Shown in pieces: positions 30,618-39,782 of a DNA stretch of 64,000 bases (position 1 is its first letter; each line of letters begins with the position of its first letter). The position numbers and the translations under genes were made by a program. Origin of the DNA: Accumulibacter sp. (GTDB taxonomy: Bacteria > Pseudomonadota > Gammaproteobacteria > Burkholderiales > Rhodocyclaceae); NCBI RefSeq assembly GCF_023806565.1, contig NZ_JAMTDV010000128.1, positions 1 through 64,000 on the forward strand. The letters run 5' to 3'. Under the pieces are notes generated by a model. That model did no database searches. It saw only the letters and a program-made list of their open reading frames with translations, and was not told the origin of the DNA.

Positions 30618-31781
30618 TCAGATTGTTTTCCCGGCGCGCAGTCCGTTGATCTCGTCGGCGGTGAAGCCGCTTTCGCGCAGAACTTCTTCGCTGTGCTCAC
30701 CCGCCTCGGGAGGCGGCAGGCGCGCCGCGAAATTCAGTTCGCTGAGCTTGAACGGCGGCGCGAACTGCCTGACGCCGGCAACCTCGACGATCATTTCGCG
30801 TGCGCGCAATTGTTCGTTCTGCAGACTCTCCTCGAAGCGCAACACCGGCGTTACGCAGCAGTCGACGCCCTCGAACATCGCCGTCCATTCGGCGAAATTC
30901 TTCCTTGCGAAAGTGGCTTCGAGTTCGCGGCGAATACGCTGACCTTCGGCACCGGTGGCGAAAGCGAAGGGTTCGAGGTCCGGACGCTCGATTGCCGCGC
31001 ACAGCATGCGCCAGAACTTGGGTTCCATCGCGCTTACCGCCAGGTGGCGGCCGTCGCTCGTGGCATAGACGCCGTAGCTCGGCATGCCGCCGGAGAGCAG
31101 ATCCTCGCCGCGCGGCAGCGCATGCCCGAGCCCGAGGACGGCGAGCAGCGGGAAGAATGTGTGCGCGAAGACGGCGTCGGTCATCGCCACATCGACGTAA
31201 CGGCCGCGACCGCTGGCGCGGGAGTCGACGACGGCGGCGAGAATTCCGACCAGCGCGCTCAACGATCCGCCGAGCAGGTCGCCGATCTGAAAATTGGGCA
31301 CCGCCGGGGCGCCGCCGGCGACACCGATCTGGTCCAGCAGTCCGCAATAGCCGAGGTAGTTCAGGTCGTGTCCGGCGCGGTCGCGGTATGGTCCGTCCTG
31401 ACCGTAGCCGGTGATCGCGCAGTACACCACGCGCGGATTGACGGCGCAGACAGTCTGGTAGCCGATGCCGAGTTTGTCCACGACGCCTGGGCGGAAGCCT
31501 TCGATGATCACATCGGCGGTTGCGGCAAGGCGCAGAAAGGTCTCGACCCCTGCGGGCTGCTTGAGGTCGAGAGTCAGGCTGCGCTTGTTGCGGTTGACCA
31601 ACTGGAAGTAGCTGATGTCGCCATGCAGCGCACCCGCGCTGCGCGCATAGTCGCCACTGCCGGTATCTTCGACCTTGATCACGTCGGCGCCGAGGTCGGC
31701 GAGGTGCATGCTGGCGAGTGGCCCTGGCAGCAGGCGCGTCAGGTCGAGCACGCGGAGGCCGGCGAGAGGGGGAGTACGCAT
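30618..31781 (-). CDS. CaiB/BaiF family CoA-transferase, alpha-methylacyl-CoA racemase-like
   Basis: 387 residues of the class III CoA-transferase fold. GLRVLDLTRLLPGP at the start, GADVIKVE, and NRNKRSLTLDLK are family hallmarks. ITGYGQDGPYRDRAGHDLNY (GHD at about 137-139) resembles the alpha-methylacyl-CoA racemase branch rather than formyl- or carnitine-CoA transferases. It may therefore epimerise 2-methylacyl-CoA esters in fatty acid or side-chain degradation; the substrate is not determined. Single gene, convergent with mobA. Confidence 0.88.
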   Translation of the reverse strand: MRTPPLAGLRVLDLTRLLPGPLASMHLADLGADVIKVEDTGSGDYARSAGALHGDISYFQLVNRNKRSLTLDLKQPAGVETFLRLAATADVIIEGFRPGVVDKLGIGYQTVCAVNPRVVYCAITGYGQDGPYRDRAGHDLNYLGYCGLLDQIGVAGGAPAVPNFQIGDLLGGSLSALVGILAAVVDSRASGRGRYVDVAMTDAVFAHTFFPLLAVLGLGHALPRGEDLLSGGMPSYGVYATSDGRHLAVSAMEPKFWRMLCAAIERPDLEPFAFATGAEGQRIRRELEATFARKNFAEWTAMFEGVDCCVTPVLRFEESLQNEQLRAREMIVEVAGVRQFAPPFKLSELNFAARLPPPEAGEHSEEVLRESGFTADEINGLRAGKTI

Positions 31782-32011
31782 CGGGATCGGCTTTCAGGAA
31801 AAGGACTTGCAGGGAAGATGTGCAATTGCCATTGTAGCCCCACGCAGCGGCCGCCGCCTGGCTCACGTCAGCTGCCGATCGGCGCACTCTCCCCGCCCGG
31901 ATGCGTCCCCCGAGGCGATGAGGCTTCGTCCCACCTGCCCGCAGTGATTCCCCATTTTGCCGCAAACACGGTATCCTGAGCGTCGTCATTAACTCTGACG
32001 AAGGAACTGCC

Positions 32012-32152
32012 ATGACTGTCTGCCCGATCGCCATTGTCGCCGGCTGCAAGAAGTGCCCGGCTTTTTCGATTTGTCCCCTGAAAACCGTGCTCGGCGATGC
32101 ACCGAAGGCGGGGGCGGAGCCGCCCGCTTCGGAAGCAGAGAAGAAGTCCTAG
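32012..32152 (+). CDS. 46-aa four-cysteine protein of unknown function
   Basis: A short frame with GAAGGA seven bases before the ATG. The first 26 residues hold four cysteines in a tight pattern (C4, C12, C15 and C22), reading VCPIAIVAGCKKCPAFSICP. A low-complexity tail rich in Ala, Pro, Glu and Lys follows. The spacing could bind zinc or an iron-sulfur cluster. It is convergent with pilU and its leader contains a typical short intergenic region. No named family is known to me; the patterned cysteines and ribosome-binding site make chance unlikely. Confidence 0.6.
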   Translation: MTVCPIAIVAGCKKCPAFSICPLKTVLGDAPKAGAEPPASEAEKKS

Positions 32153-32267
32153 GGAGAGGACCGGGTAGTCATTCCTACGTCGACCAGGGCGCACGGTTCC
32201 CGGTCGGCGCCTCAATCCTCGACGCCGGCCGCGGAGCGCGACCGCAGCCGGCCTGCGCTGCGCTGGA

Positions 32268-33404
32268 CTAGACGATATCGAGGTGACCGATGCCGGCAGT
32301 CAGATCGCGGTCCTTCGCCTCCTTGCCGTGCAGTTTGATTTGCAGTCGTAGGTCGTTGAGCGAATCTGCGTTGCGCAGGGCATCGGTGTAGCTGATCTGT
32401 CCAGCCTCGTAGAGATCGAAAAGCGATTGGTCGAAGGTCTGCATGCCCAGTTCGCGCGATCTCTTCATCGCATCCTTGATTTCGTGTACCTGGCCCTTGA
32501 AGATGTGGTCGGAAATCAGCGGCGAGTTGATCATGATTTCGATTGCCGGCACGCGACCCTTGCCGTCTTTCTTCGGCATCAATCGCTGCGAGATCATGGC
32601 GCGAAGATTGAGCGACAGGTCCATCAGCAACTGCTGCCGGCGCTCCTCCGGGAAAAAGTTGATGATCCGGTCGATCGCCTGGTTGGTACTGTTGGCGTGC
32701 AGAGTCGCAAGGCAGAGGTGGCCCGTTTCGGCAAATGCGATGGCGTAGTCCATCGTGTTGCGATCCCGGATTTCTCCCATCATGATCACGTTGGGCGCCT
32801 GCCGCAGGGTGTTCTTCAGCGCGACTTCCCAGTTATCGGTATCGACGCCGATCTCGCGTTGCGTGACGATGCATTTCTTGTGCTCGTGGACGAATTCGAT
32901 TGGGTCCTCGATGGTGATGATGTGTCCATGACTGTTACGGTTCCGGTGATCGAGCAGCGCCGCCAGTGACGTCGTCTTGCCGGTGCCTGTGCCGCCGACG
33001 AAAATGACCAGGCCGCGCAGGCTCATTGCAATGTCCTTGAGCACGGCTGGCAGGCCGAGTTCTTCAAGTGTCGGGACGGTCAGGTTGATCGTCCGGCAGA
33101 CGACCGCAACCCGCCCTTGCTGCACCAAGGCGTTCACCCGGAACCGGCCGATTCCGGCCGGCGAGATGGCGAAGTTGCACTCCTTGGTCGCCTCGAACTC
33201 CGACGCCTGTCGGTCGTTCATGATCGAGCGCGCGAGTTCCGCCGAGTGCTGCGGTTGCAGCGGCTGATTGGAAACCGGTACCACTTTGCCATCCACCTTG
33301 ATCGCCGGCGGGAAATTCGCCGTGATGAAGAGGTCGGAACCGTTCTTCTGCGTCATCAGGCGTAGCAGCTCGTGCATGAATTTCAGCGCCTGATCGTTTT
33401 CCAT
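32268..33404 (-). CDS. pilU: Type IV pilus retraction ATPase PilU
   Basis: 378-aa hexameric secretion-type ATPase that assists PilT in pulling back type IV pili. Walker A GGTGTGKTT lies at 137-145, with an Asp box (TIEDPIEFVHEHKK), Walker B (MMGEIRDRNTM) and His box (LATLHANSTNQ). AISQRLMPKKDGKGR-type sequence and a C-terminal extension beyond PilT distinguish it from PilT. It begins 27 bases after pilT ends, the usual pilT-pilU order, so they are probably co-transcribed. Confidence 0.94.
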   Translation of the reverse strand: MENDQALKFMHELLRLMTQKNGSDLFITANFPPAIKVDGKVVPVSNQPLQPQHSAELARSIMNDRQASEFEATKECNFAISPAGIGRFRVNALVQQGRVAVVCRTINLTVPTLEELGLPAVLKDIAMSLRGLVIFVGGTGTGKTTSLAALLDHRNRNSHGHIITIEDPIEFVHEHKKCIVTQREIGVDTDNWEVALKNTLRQAPNVIMMGEIRDRNTMDYAIAFAETGHLCLATLHANSTNQAIDRIINFFPEERRQQLLMDLSLNLRAMISQRLMPKKDGKGRVPAIEIMINSPLISDHIFKGQVHEIKDAMKRSRELGMQTFDQSLFDLYEAGQISYTDALRNADSLNDLRLQIKLHGKEAKDRDLTAGIGHLDIV

Positions 33405-33431
33405 GGTTCTTCTCCTGCGTGTCAGGTACGC

Positions 33432-34478
33432 TCAAACGCCGCCGAAGGTGTCCTTGTTGGCCGCCTTCATGCGCGCCTCGGCGAGCGAAACGACGTTACG
33501 TTTGACCAGTTCCCCCAGGCACTGGTCCAGTGTCTGCATGCCAAACTGCTGCCCCGTCTGCAATACGGAATACATTTGCGCTACCTTGTTCTCTCGGATC
33601 AGGTTGCGAATCGCCGGCGTGCCGATCAGGATCTCGTGCGCGGCGACTCGGCCCAGTCCGTCCTTGGTCTTGAGCAGGGTCTGCGAGATCACTGCGCGCA
33701 GCGACTCGGAAAGCATCGACCGAACCATTTCCTTTTCGGCGGCCGGAAAGACGTCGATGACGCGGTCGATCGTCTTGGCGGCGCTCGAAGTATGCAGCGT
33801 GGCGAACACCAGGTGTCCGGTTTCTGCGCCGGTGAGTGCCAGGCGGATGGTTTCGAGGTCGCGCATTTCGCCCACCAGAATGACATCCGGGTCTTCGCGC
33901 AGCGCCGAGCGCAGCGCCGCCTGGAAAGACAGCGTGTGCGGTCCGACCTCGCGCTGGTTGATCAGGCACTTCTTCGGCTGATGAACGAATTCGATCGGAT
34001 CCTCGACGGTGAGAATGTGGCTATAGGCATTTTCGTTGACGTGATTGATCATCGCCGCCAGCGTGGTCGACTTGCCCGAGCCGGTCGGTCCGGTGACCAG
34101 GACGATGCCTCGGGGATACTCCGAAATGTCCTTGAAGATGCGCGGGCAACCGAGCTCTTCCAGACTTTGCACCTTCGACGGAATGGTCCGGAACACCGCA
34201 CCAGCGCCGCGATTCTGTACGAAGGCGTTCACGCGGAAACGGGCAAGATTTGGAATTTCAAACGAGAAGTCGCATTCCCGCGTGTCTTCGTACTGCTTGC
34301 GCTGGCTGTCGCTCATGATGTCGTACACCATCGCATGCACGTCGCGGTGCTCCATCGCCGGCAGGTTGATCCGCCGCACATCGCCGTTCACGCGAATGAT
34401 CGGGGGCAGGCCGGCCGACAAGTGGAGGTCGGAGGCCTTGTTCTTCACACTGAAGGCCAGCAATTCGGTGATGTCCAT
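33432..34478 (-). CDS. pilT: Type IV pilus retraction ATPase PilT
   Basis: 348-aa motor ATPase for pilus retraction and twitching. Walker A GPTGSGKST is at 130-138, the Asp box VEDPIEFVHQPKKC follows, Walker B is VGEMRDLETIR and the His box LVFATLHTSSA. The AIRNLIRE motif essential for retraction appears near residues 268-275. Divergent from yggS across 76 bases; pilU is directly downstream. The chemosensory operon that steers twitching is in this window at 42276-51301. Confidence 0.97.
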   Translation of the reverse strand: MDITELLAFSVKNKASDLHLSAGLPPIIRVNGDVRRINLPAMEHRDVHAMVYDIMSDSQRKQYEDTRECDFSFEIPNLARFRVNAFVQNRGAGAVFRTIPSKVQSLEELGCPRIFKDISEYPRGIVLVTGPTGSGKSTTLAAMINHVNENAYSHILTVEDPIEFVHQPKKCLINQREVGPHTLSFQAALRSALREDPDVILVGEMRDLETIRLALTGAETGHLVFATLHTSSAAKTIDRVIDVFPAAEKEMVRSMLSESLRAVISQTLLKTKDGLGRVAAHEILIGTPAIRNLIRENKVAQMYSVLQTGQQFGMQTLDQCLGELVKRNVVSLAEARMKAANKDTFGGV

Positions 34479-34522
34479 CCGGTTCGATCCTCGGTGCTCG
34501 GGCGGCGGGCAGGGCGCGGTGC

Positions 34523-34528
34523 TATACT
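34523..34528 (+). promoter_or_regulatory. Likely -10 box of the yggS-proC-yggT promoter
   Basis: TATACT at 34523-34528 matches the -10 consensus closely and would start transcription about 20 bases before the yggS ATG. No convincing -35 box is visible, so activation by a regulator or an extended -10 is possible. Confidence 0.4.
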
Positions 34529-34554
34529 CTCAGGATTCTGCGCAGTGCCCGATT

Positions 34555-35244
34555 ATGATCACACTTACCGCCAGGCTGCAAGCCGTTCTCGCGCGAATCG
34601 CCGATGCCGCGCGGCAGTACGGGCGTGCCGCGAGCGACGTTCGCCTGCTCGCGGTGAGCAAGACCTGGCCCACCACTTCCGTGGCGGAGCTGGCAGCAGC
34701 GGGGCAGCGATCTTTTGGCGAGAGCTACGTGCAGGAAGGCATCGACAAGATCGGGCGGCTGCGCGAACTGGCGCTGGAGTGGCATTTCATCGGCGCGCTG
34801 CAGGCCAACAAGACGCGCCTGGTCAGCGAATCCTTCGACTGGGTACACTCGGTCGACCGGTTGCGAATCGCGCAGCGTCTCTCCGCCAGCCGGCCATCGT
34901 CGCTGCCGCCGCTGTCGGTCTGTCTGCAGGTCAATGTCAGTGGCGAAGCAACGAAAAGGGGCGTTTCGCTGGCTGCGGCGCCGGACCTGGCGCATGCCGT
35001 CGCGGCTTTGCCACGGCTGCGATTGCGTGGCCTGATGGCAATTCCGGCGCCGAGCGACGACTTTCTCGACCAGCGTCGTCCCTTTCGCCGTTTGCGCGAA
35101 CTTTCCGAACACCTGCAGGCCGAAGGTCTTCCGTTTGATACACTTTCGATGGGCATGTCGCATGACCTCGAAGCAGCGATTGCCGAGGGTGCGACGCTGG
35201 TACGGGTCGGTACCGCAATTTTTGGTGAGAGAATCACAGCATGA
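34555..35244 (+). CDS. YggS-family pyridoxal phosphate homeostasis protein
   Basis: 229-aa single-domain PLP-binding protein (PLPBP/YggS family). The cofactor lysine sits in LLAVSKTWP (K36), followed by FGESYVQEG and WHFIGALQANKTR. The C-terminal SMGMSHDLEAAI is also diagnostic. It has no catalytic activity in characterised members but controls vitamin B6 pools. The ATG at 34555 gives the family N-terminus. It overlaps proC by 4 bases (ATGA), so the two are translationally coupled. Confidence 0.94.
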   Translation: MITLTARLQAVLARIADAARQYGRAASDVRLLAVSKTWPTTSVAELAAAGQRSFGESYVQEGIDKIGRLRELALEWHFIGALQANKTRLVSESFDWVHSVDRLRIAQRLSASRPSSLPPLSVCLQVNVSGEATKRGVSLAAAPDLAHAVAALPRLRLRGLMAIPAPSDDFLDQRRPFRRLRELSEHLQAEGLPFDTLSMGMSHDLEAAIAEGATLVRVGTAIFGERITA

Positions 35245-36056
35245 AGATCACTTTTCTCGGTGGTGGCAACATGGCCAACGCGATGATCGGTGGCCTGGTG
35301 AAGACCGGTTTTTCGGCTTCCGACATCGCCGTGATCGAGTTGGGAGCACAGGGGCGGGCCAGGCTGCGATTGGTGTATGGCGTTCGTTGCTACGAAGCGC
35401 CGAGCGCGGCGGCATTTGACTGCGATGCCGTGCTGTTGTCGGTGAAACCACAGCAGATGCGGGAAGCCTGCATGCCGCTGCCGAACTTTCTCAAACAGCA
35501 ACTGATCATCAGCATCGCCGCCGGGCTGCGCATGGCCGATGTTTCGCGTTGGCTCGGCGGGTATGGCAAGATCGTGCGCGCCATGCCCAACACGCCGGCG
35601 CTGGTGGGTGCAGGCATTACCGGTCTGTGTGCCTCGCCGGCGGTGTCGATGGCCGAGCGGCTCGGCGCCGAGCGCATCCTGCAGTCGGTCGGCAACACTG
35701 TCTGGATCGCCGACGAGGCCAAGATGGACGCAGTGACCGCCATATCGGGCAGTGGCCCGGCCTATGTCTTCCTGTTCATCGAAGCGCTGCAGCAGGCGGC
35801 CAACGAACTGGGGCTGACGCCGGGGCAGGCTCGTCAGCTGTCGATCGACACGGTTCTTGGCGCCGCCAAGCTTGCCTCGCAGTCGGATGAAGCGGCCAGT
35901 GTGCTGCGCGAGCGCGTGACTTCGAAAGGCGGAACGACCGAGGCGGCGCTGCGTACCATGGCCGAACGCGGCGTCAAGGAGGGTTTCGTTGCCGGCGTGC
36001 TGGCGGCCAACAGCCGCGGTCGCGAGCTGGGCGAACTGCTCGGCAAGGACGGTTGA
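35241..36056 (+). CDS. proC: Pyrroline-5-carboxylate reductase
   Basis: Last step of proline synthesis: NAD(P)H-dependent reduction of pyrroline-5-carboxylate. 271 residues with Rossmann motif FLGGGNMANAMIGGL at the start, and VRAMPNTPALVGAGITGL in the middle. The C-terminal family signature is SGSGPAYVFLFIEAL, followed by SKGGTTEAAL. Overlaps yggS upstream and yggT downstream by 4 bases each, a tight three-gene operon. Confidence 0.96.
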   Translation: MKITFLGGGNMANAMIGGLVKTGFSASDIAVIELGAQGRARLRLVYGVRCYEAPSAAAFDCDAVLLSVKPQQMREACMPLPNFLKQQLIISIAAGLRMADVSRWLGGYGKIVRAMPNTPALVGAGITGLCASPAVSMAERLGAERILQSVGNTVWIADEAKMDAVTAISGSGPAYVFLFIEALQQAANELGLTPGQARQLSIDTVLGAAKLASQSDEAASVLRERVTSKGGTTEAALRTMAERGVKEGFVAGVLAANSRGRELGELLGKDG

Positions 36057-36595
36057 TGATCGCACAGGCAGGCCTGTTTCTGCTCGACGCGCTGACCGGC
36101 TTCCTGACCGTTGCGCTGCTGCTGCGTTTCTTCATGCAGGTTTGCCGCGTCTCGTTCAACAATCAGGTCGGCACTTTTGTCGTCGAACTGACCAACTGGC
36201 TGGTCAGGCCATTACGCCGCCTGGTGCCCGGTTTCCATGGCCTGGATCTGGCCAGTCTCTTGCCGGCGTACCTGCTGCAGGTCGTTCTTGTTCTGGCGGT
36301 CTTCGCATTGCGCGGCGGCGCGGACCTCTGGTCGTCGGCAGCCTGGTTGCCGCTGCTGCTTTGGCAGGGCTTGCTGAGCACCGTGCGGCTCAGCATCTAT
36401 ATCTTGATCGGTGCCTTGGTCGTGCAGGCCGTGTTGTCGTGGGTCAATCCGTACTCGCCGTTGAGCCGGCCGCTGGCGCAGCTCACGCAACCGGTGCTGC
36501 GTCCGATCCAGCGCGTCGTGCCGCCGATCGGCACGGTCGACCTGTCGCCGCTGATTGCCATCGTCCTCGCCCAATTGCTGCTGATCTTCCTCTGA
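36053..36595 (+). CDS. YggT-family membrane protein
   Basis: 180 residues with two copies of the YGGT module, each a pair of hydrophobic segments around a conserved loop. The second copy includes VLSWVNPYSPL and LRPIQRVVPPIGTVDLSPL, diagnostic for the family; the first is more diverged. Inner membrane; in E. coli it is linked to osmotic tolerance, and elsewhere to cell division or chloroplast membrane organisation. Starts inside the proC stop codon (ATGA). Confidence 0.93.
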   Translation: MMIAQAGLFLLDALTGFLTVALLLRFFMQVCRVSFNNQVGTFVVELTNWLVRPLRRLVPGFHGLDLASLLPAYLLQVVLVLAVFALRGGADLWSSAAWLPLLLWQGLLSTVRLSIYILIGALVVQAVLSWVNPYSPLSRPLAQLTQPVLRPIQRVVPPIGTVDLSPLIAIVLAQLLLIFL

Positions 36596-36710
36596 CACAT
36601 TGGGCAAGGATCGGTGGCGCCATTTGCGGGCGTACCGGCGGCCGTGGGGCAGCGAGTCAGCAGCACTGCCGATCCTCTGGCCCGGTTGGTTCCTTCGCCG
36701 CCTTTGAGCC

Positions 36711-37001
36711 ATGGGTGACTGGCTGCGCCAACTCGATGGCAGGGTCGGGCTCTACGTGCATGCCCAGCCGGGCGCCAAGCGCAGCGAAGTGGCTGGCCTG
36801 CACGGTGATGCGTTGAAGATCCGCCTTGCGGCGCCGGCGACGGAGGGCAGGGCCAACGCCGCGCTGCTGGCGTTCGTCGCCGAGCGACTGGGCTTGCCAA
36901 GAGGGTCGGTCGAACTCCGTAGCGGCCAGACTTCCCGGCAAAAGCTGTTGCTGGTATCTGGCGCATCGGTCGACGAGGTGCGGCGCCTGCTGGTCCAATG
37001 A
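36711..37001 (+). CDS. YggU/DUF167-family protein
   Basis: 96-aa small globular protein: HAQPGAKRSEVAGLHGDALKIRLAAPATEGRANAALL-type sequence (about residues 17-53) and a C-terminal SGQTSRQKLLLVSG. Widely conserved from bacteria to eukaryotes, with function unknown. It follows yggT after 115 bases, the standard neighbour order. Convergent with pyrC'; no T-tailed terminator is seen in the 53-base gap. Confidence 0.93.
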   Translation: MGDWLRQLDGRVGLYVHAQPGAKRSEVAGLHGDALKIRLAAPATEGRANAALLAFVAERLGLPRGSVELRSGQTSRQKLLLVSGASVDEVRRLLVQ

Positions 37002-37054
37002 GTCGTTGCGCGAGCAGAACGGTGGCAATCCCACGCCCATGCATCGCCCCGACT

Positions 37055-38311
37055 TCAGGCGGAGAAGACGACCCTCCCGCCGACCAGGGTGATGCGCACC
37101 CGGCCGCACATCTCTTGGCCCAGGAACGGCGTGTTCTTCCCTTGGCTGCGCAGGGATTCCGGCGTGACGCGCCAGGACTCGTCCGGGTCGAATAGGCAGA
37201 GATCGGCCGCGCGGCCGACCGCCAGCGAGCCTGCCTCGATGCCGAGTATCGCTGCCGGGTCGCAGGTGATGCGCGCCAGCGCCAGCGACAGCGGCAGCTT
37301 CTCCTGAGCGGCCCAGTGCAGGGTCAGAGGCAGCAACAGTTCGAGGCCGGTCGCTCCCGGCAGCGCGTCGGCAAACGGCAGTTGCTTCCCGTCGGCGTCG
37401 ACCGGCGTATGGTCCGAGCAGATCGCCGCCAAACCATCGCGAACCGCGGCGCGCAGCGCATTGCGATCGCTTACCGAGCGCAATGGCGGGTCGAAGCGAG
37501 CGTTGCTGTCGAAAAAGCCAATGTCCATTTCGGACAGGTGCAGATGATGGATCGCGATGTCGCAGCTGACCTGTACGCCCGACTGCCGAGCTGCCCGAAT
37601 CAGTGCGACGCCAGCGGCGGACGAGAGGCGCGACAGGTGCAGGCGAACGCCGGTGTGCGCGGCGAGTTGCAGCGCCGTGGCGATGGCGACGGTCTCGGCG
37701 GCCACCGGAATGCCGGCGAGACCGAGTCTCGATGCGACCTCACCATCGTGTGCGACGCCGTCACGCGCGAGAAACCGATCCTGTGGCCGCAGTCGTACCG
37801 CGTAGCCAAACGTCGCGGCGTATTGCATCGCACGAAGCAGCAACTGCGTGTCCACGACCGGATTCCTGGCCTGCGAGAAAGCGATGCAGCCGGCGCGCGC
37901 CAGGCTGTTCATCTCGGCGAGCCTTTCGCCTCCCAGTTGCTGCGTCAGCGCTCCGATCGGGTAGACCCGTGCCAGGCCCAGAGTCGCGCTGCGCCGAACC
38001 AGGCGTTCGACGAGCCCAGGTTCGTCGAGCGGCGGCTTGGTGTCCGGTGGACAGGCCAGGGAAGTTACGCCGCCCGCAACCGCTGCGCCAAGTTCGGGCT
38101 CGATGCCGCCGAGTCGCGTGGAAAGATCGACCAGGCCCGGACAGGCGATCAACCCGCCGGCGTCGATCCGGCGCTGGGCGGAAAATCCGGGTGGCGGCTG
38201 GCCAATGCCGACAATTCGTCCGTCACTGATGTACAGCTCGTGGTGGCCGTCGAGTCGGCTGTCCGGGTCGATCAGTCGGGCATTGCTGATTTGCAGGGCT
38301 TGCTCACTCAT
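37055..38311 (-). CDS. Dihydroorotase-like non-catalytic subunit PyrC' (PyrX)
   Basis: 418 residues of the dihydroorotase fold, but the metal-binding motif is lost. Where active type I enzymes read PGLVDLHVHLREPG, this one reads PGLVDLSTRLGG, so both histidines (positions 64 and 66) are replaced by Ser and Arg. ICSDHTP near the C-terminal third is kept. This is the pattern of PyrC', the structural partner that assembles with aspartate carbamoyltransferase in Pseudomonas. It starts 3 bases after pyrB ends. An active PyrC must be encoded elsewhere. Confidence 0.9.
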   Translation of the reverse strand: MSEQALQISNARLIDPDSRLDGHHELYISDGRIVGIGQPPPGFSAQRRIDAGGLIACPGLVDLSTRLGGIEPELGAAVAGGVTSLACPPDTKPPLDEPGLVERLVRRSATLGLARVYPIGALTQQLGGERLAEMNSLARAGCIAFSQARNPVVDTQLLLRAMQYAATFGYAVRLRPQDRFLARDGVAHDGEVASRLGLAGIPVAAETVAIATALQLAAHTGVRLHLSRLSSAAGVALIRAARQSGVQVSCDIAIHHLHLSEMDIGFFDSNARFDPPLRSVSDRNALRAAVRDGLAAICSDHTPVDADGKQLPFADALPGATGLELLLPLTLHWAAQEKLPLSLALARITCDPAAILGIEAGSLAVGRAADLCLFDPDESWRVTPESLRSQGKNTPFLGQEMCGRVRITLVGGRVVFSA

Positions 38312-38314
38312 TGC

Positions 38315-39274
38315 TCAGTTTCCTGCCAGAATTCCCATGACCGCCATGCGCACCGCGATGCCGAAGGTGACCTGCGGCAGGATCACCGCCTGTGTGCCGT
38401 CGGCCACATCCGAATCGATCTCGACGCCACGATTCATTGGCCCCGGGTGCATGACGATGCAGTCGGGTTTGGCGAGCGCCAGCATCGCAGGGGTCAGCCC
38501 GTAACAGCGGAAGTATTCGCGTGCCGAAGGGAGCAGGGCGCCGTTCATCCTCTCGTTCTGCAGGCGCAGCATGATCACCACGTCGCAATCGCGCAGGCCG
38601 CTTGCCAAGTCGTGGCAGACGCGCACGCCCATTTTCTCGATTGCCGTCGGCAACAGCGTCTGCGGGCCAACAGCCCGCACCTCGGCGGCACCGAGAGTGG
38701 TCAGCGCGTGGATGTCGGAGCGCGCAACGCGCGAATGCAGGATGTCGCCGACGATGGCCACCGACAGATTGGAGAAATCCTGCTTGAAGTGACGGATGGT
38801 ATACATGTCGAGCAGGCCTTGCGTCGGATGCGCGTGGCTGCCGTCGCCGGCATTGACCACATGCACGTCGTTGCGGCCGAGCCGGCGCAGGTGGTCGGCG
38901 ATCAGGTGTGGCGCGCCACTGGCCGCGTGTCGGACGACGAACATGTCGGCGTGCATGGCGACCAGGTTGTCTACCGTATCGAGCAGCGTCTCGCCCTTGG
39001 CGGTCGAGGAGCGCGTCACGTCGAGGTTGATCACGTCGGCGGAAAGGCGCTTGGCAGCGATCTCGAAAGTGGTCCGGGTGCGCGTGGAATTCTCGAAGAA
39101 AACATTGAACACGCTCTTTCCGCGCAGCAAGGGCACCTTCTTCACATCCCGGTGGGAAACCTTGAGAAAGCTCGACGCCGTATCGAGGATGTGGTTGATC
39201 ACGGCGCGCGGCAACCCATCGATCGACAGCAGATGGGTCAGCTCACCGTTGGTGTTGAGCTGTGGATTATGCAT
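38315..39274 (-). CDS. pyrB: Aspartate carbamoyltransferase catalytic subunit
   Basis: First committed step of pyrimidine synthesis: carbamoyl phosphate plus aspartate to carbamoyl aspartate. 319 residues with the carbamoyl phosphate loop [12 protein letters not shown], the 80s-loop-type [31 protein letters not shown], and [12 protein letters not shown]. The ATG at 39274 overlaps the end of pyrR by 8 bases. With PyrC' downstream it should form the class A ATCase complex; no pyrI is present. Confidence 0.96.
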   Translation of the reverse strand: MHNPQLNTNGELTHLLSIDGLPRAVINHILDTASSFLKVSHRDVKKVPLLRGKSVFNVFFENSTRTRTTFEIAAKRLSADVINLDVTRSSTAKGETLLDTVDNLVAMHADMFVVRHAASGAPHLIADHLRRLGRNDVHVVNAGDGSHAHPTQGLLDMYTIRHFKQDFSNLSVAIVGDILHSRVARSDIHALTTLGAAEVRAVGPQTLLPTAIEKMGVRVCHDLASGLRDCDVVIMLRLQNERMNGALLPSAREYFRCYGLTPAMLALAKPDCIVMHPGPMNRGVEIDSDVADGTQAVILPQVTFGIAVRMAVMGILAGN

Positions 39275-39782
39275 TTGCCGCGAGGCTCCACTGCAGGCGA
39301 CCGTTGGCGTCCGCCGAAAGCACCAGTTCCTGTGATGGATCGAGATCGACCCGCCACGGGCAGAAGTCGGCGCAGATCGGCAACTGCCGACGGCCGCGAT
39401 CGGCGAGTACGGCCAACTGGATGCTCGCCGGGCGACCATAGTCAAAGAGTTCGTTGATCGCCGCGCGCGTGGTGCGGCCGGTATACAGCACGTCATCGAC
39501 GAGGATCAGCGGTCGACCTTCGACATCGAACGGAATCGAGCTTGGCCTGACCCGGGCGCGCAGACCTCTTGCGCCGTAATCGTCGCGATAGAACGAGACG
39601 TCGATCAGACCGATTTCCGCGTGGAGGCCGAGCAGTTCCCGCAGGCGCCTTGCAACCCAGGCGCCCCCGCTGTGGATTCCGACCAGGACCGTATCCTCCT
39701 GCAGCCGTGGTCGGATCAATTCGGCCAGTTGCGCGCACTGGGCATCGGCGTCGGGGAGATCAATCGCGGGCTCGCTGCTCAT
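39267..39782 (-). CDS. pyrR: PyrR-family bifunctional pyrimidine regulator / uracil phosphoribosyltransferase
   Basis: 171 residues with the PRPP-binding signature [12 protein letters not shown] (93-104), and [14 protein letters not shown] near the N-terminus. PyrR proteins make UMP from uracil and PRPP and, in Gram-positives, regulate by attenuation; in pseudomonads they act differently. The ATG at 39782 is chosen because it overlaps the ruvX stop as ATGA; a TTG at 39800 would extend it by six residues. I see no attenuator-like structure between the genes, which overlap. Confidence 0.9.
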   Translation of the reverse strand: MSSEPAIDLPDADAQCAQLAELIRPRLQEDTVLVGIHSGGAWVARRLRELLGLHAEIGLIDVSFYRDDYGARGLRARVRPSSIPFDVEGRPLILVDDVLYTGRTTRAAINELFDYGRPASIQLAVLADRGRRQLPICADFCPWRVDLDPSQELVLSADANGRLQWSLAANA

